Source: Winogradskyella forsetii
Lineage (GTDB): Bacteria; Bacteroidota; Bacteroidia; Flavobacteriales; Flavobacteriaceae
Assembly (NCBI RefSeq): GCF_013394595.1
Contig: NZ_CP053348.1
Coordinates: forward strand, 2,506,001 to 2,570,000
Reading direction: 5' to 3'
Length of the DNA: 64,000 nt
The notes under the pieces are model-generated. The model was not told where the DNA came from and ran no database searches. It was given only the letters and a program-made list of their open reading frames with translations. Below, piece after piece: positions 63,477-64,000 of the stretch; within the stretch, counting starts at the first letter, position 1; each line of letters begins with the position of its first letter. The position numbers and the translations under genes were made by a program.

Positions 63477-64000
63477 TTATTCCCTATTCTCAATACTCTT
63501 ATAAGCTGCAATTACTTTCTTAACCAATTTATGGCGAATCACATCTTTGTCGTCTAAATAAATCATACCAATACCTTCCACATTTTTTAACACCAAAAGC
63601 GCCTCTTTCAATCCAGATGTTGTACGACGTGGCAAATCCACCTGTCCAGGATCACCTGTGAGTAAAAATTTCGCATTCTTACCCATTCGAGTTAAAAACA
63701 TCTTCATTTGGGCATGTGTCGTGTTCTGACCTTCATCCAAAATTACAAAAGCATGATCCAGTGTACGACCGCGCATAAAAGCCAATGGTGCAATTTGTAT
63801 CACGCCTTTTTCGATATAACTTTCCAGTTTTTCGTGAGGAATCATATCACGCAAGGCATCATACAAGGGTTGCATATATGGATCTAATTTTTCTTTTAAA
63901 TCCCCTGGCAAGAACCCTAAATTCTCACCAGCTTCCACTGCAGGACGCGTTAAAATAATCCGCTTTACTTCTTTGCTTTTTAGGGCTTGTACCGCTAAAG
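63477..64000 (-). CDS. PhoH-like ATPase, C-terminal part (partial, runs off the window)
   Basis: The frame stays open through the right edge: upstream of the GTG at 63938 it reads [28 protein letters not shown], which is the middle of a PhoH domain, so the gene starts beyond 64000 and GTG 63938 is internal. Visible motifs are [41 protein letters not shown] (Walker B), and [12 protein letters not shown]. The Walker A motif lies outside the window. PhoH proteins are ATP-binding, RNA-associated enzymes of uncertain role. A short GC-rich inverted repeat (63454-63475) overlaps the region just past its stop. Confidence 0.93.
   Translation of the reverse strand, partial: LAVQALKSKEVKRIILTRPAVEAGENLGFLPGDLKEKLDPYMQPLYDALRDMIPHEKLESYIEKGVIQIAPLAFMRGRTLDHAFVILDEGQNTTHAQMKMFLTRMGKNAKFLLTGDPGQVDLPRRTTSGLKEALLVLKNVEGIGMIYLDDKDVIRHKLVKKVIAAYKSIENRE

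Noticed and set aside
1-64000. tRNA, rRNA, CRISPR arrays, insertion sequences, origin of replication
   Set aside because: Reading both strands I saw no tRNA T-loop pattern, spaced direct repeats, transposase motifs or DnaA-box clusters. A dedicated scan could still find weak cases.

Overview
The window looks like a chromosomal segment of an AT-rich member of the Flavobacteriaceae (Bacteroidota), probably marine or soil-living. The clues are a T9SS type A sorting domain, a TonB-dependent receptor with a carboxypeptidase-like N-terminal domain, many small outer-membrane beta-barrels and lipoproteins, candidate TAnnTTTG -7 boxes in place of Shine-Dalgarno sites, families largely confined to this group (DUF6452-like, DUF6048-like, CCC-motif protein), and a 6S-Flavo-type RNA beside zapA. 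I found no tRNA, rRNA, CRISPR array, prophage or insertion sequence.

Layout. 1-6966: a signalling operon with a giant multi-PAS/GAF histidine kinase whose frame is cut by one in-frame TAA between the DHp and ATPase domains, followed by a receiver, a REC-PAS-DHp protein without an ATPase domain, and a second receiver. 7121-18435: a 7TM-HD phosphodiesterase, thiolase, NlpC/P60 protein, TPR protein, gyrA, clpC and a small unknown gene. 18623-31150: a storage-carbohydrate island with glgB, maltokinase, glgE and a GH15 enzyme on the minus strand, a divergent trehalose-phosphate synthase/phosphatase fusion, then glgC and a GT4 glycogen synthase/maltose-1-phosphate synthase. Together these encode ADP-glucose to maltose-1-phosphate to branched alpha-glucan, plus trehalose. 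31391-42708: an exported MsrB, small unknowns, lpdA, three beta-barrels around aroQ, xerD, a PAS kinase, and two lipoproteins (pentapeptide-like and papain-like). 42895-45416: rny, the 6S RNA, zapA and a coiled-coil protein. 45871-54477: an M23 peptidase, TonB receptor, T9SS-secreted protein, cysteine desulfurase and acidic repeat lipoprotein. 54474-64000: Smr protein, small membrane proteins, rocD, a toxin-antitoxin locus with a broken toxin, rlmD, the DUF6452/DUF6048-like pair, a DinB-like protein, purC, and the C-terminal part of a PhoH-like ATPase running off the right edge.

Most notable: the nonsense-split sensor kinase; a RelE/ParE toxin remnant with three in-frame stops beside an apparently intact antitoxin; a GlgE-pathway cluster with maltokinase but no trehalose synthase; the 6S RNA; and heptamer tandem repeats (AAGNNNN units) downstream of several genes. 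Several starts are better placed downstream of the longest open frame, and two genes use TTG. No wholly new system is evident; the disrupted loci and the carbohydrate island are the strongest leads.
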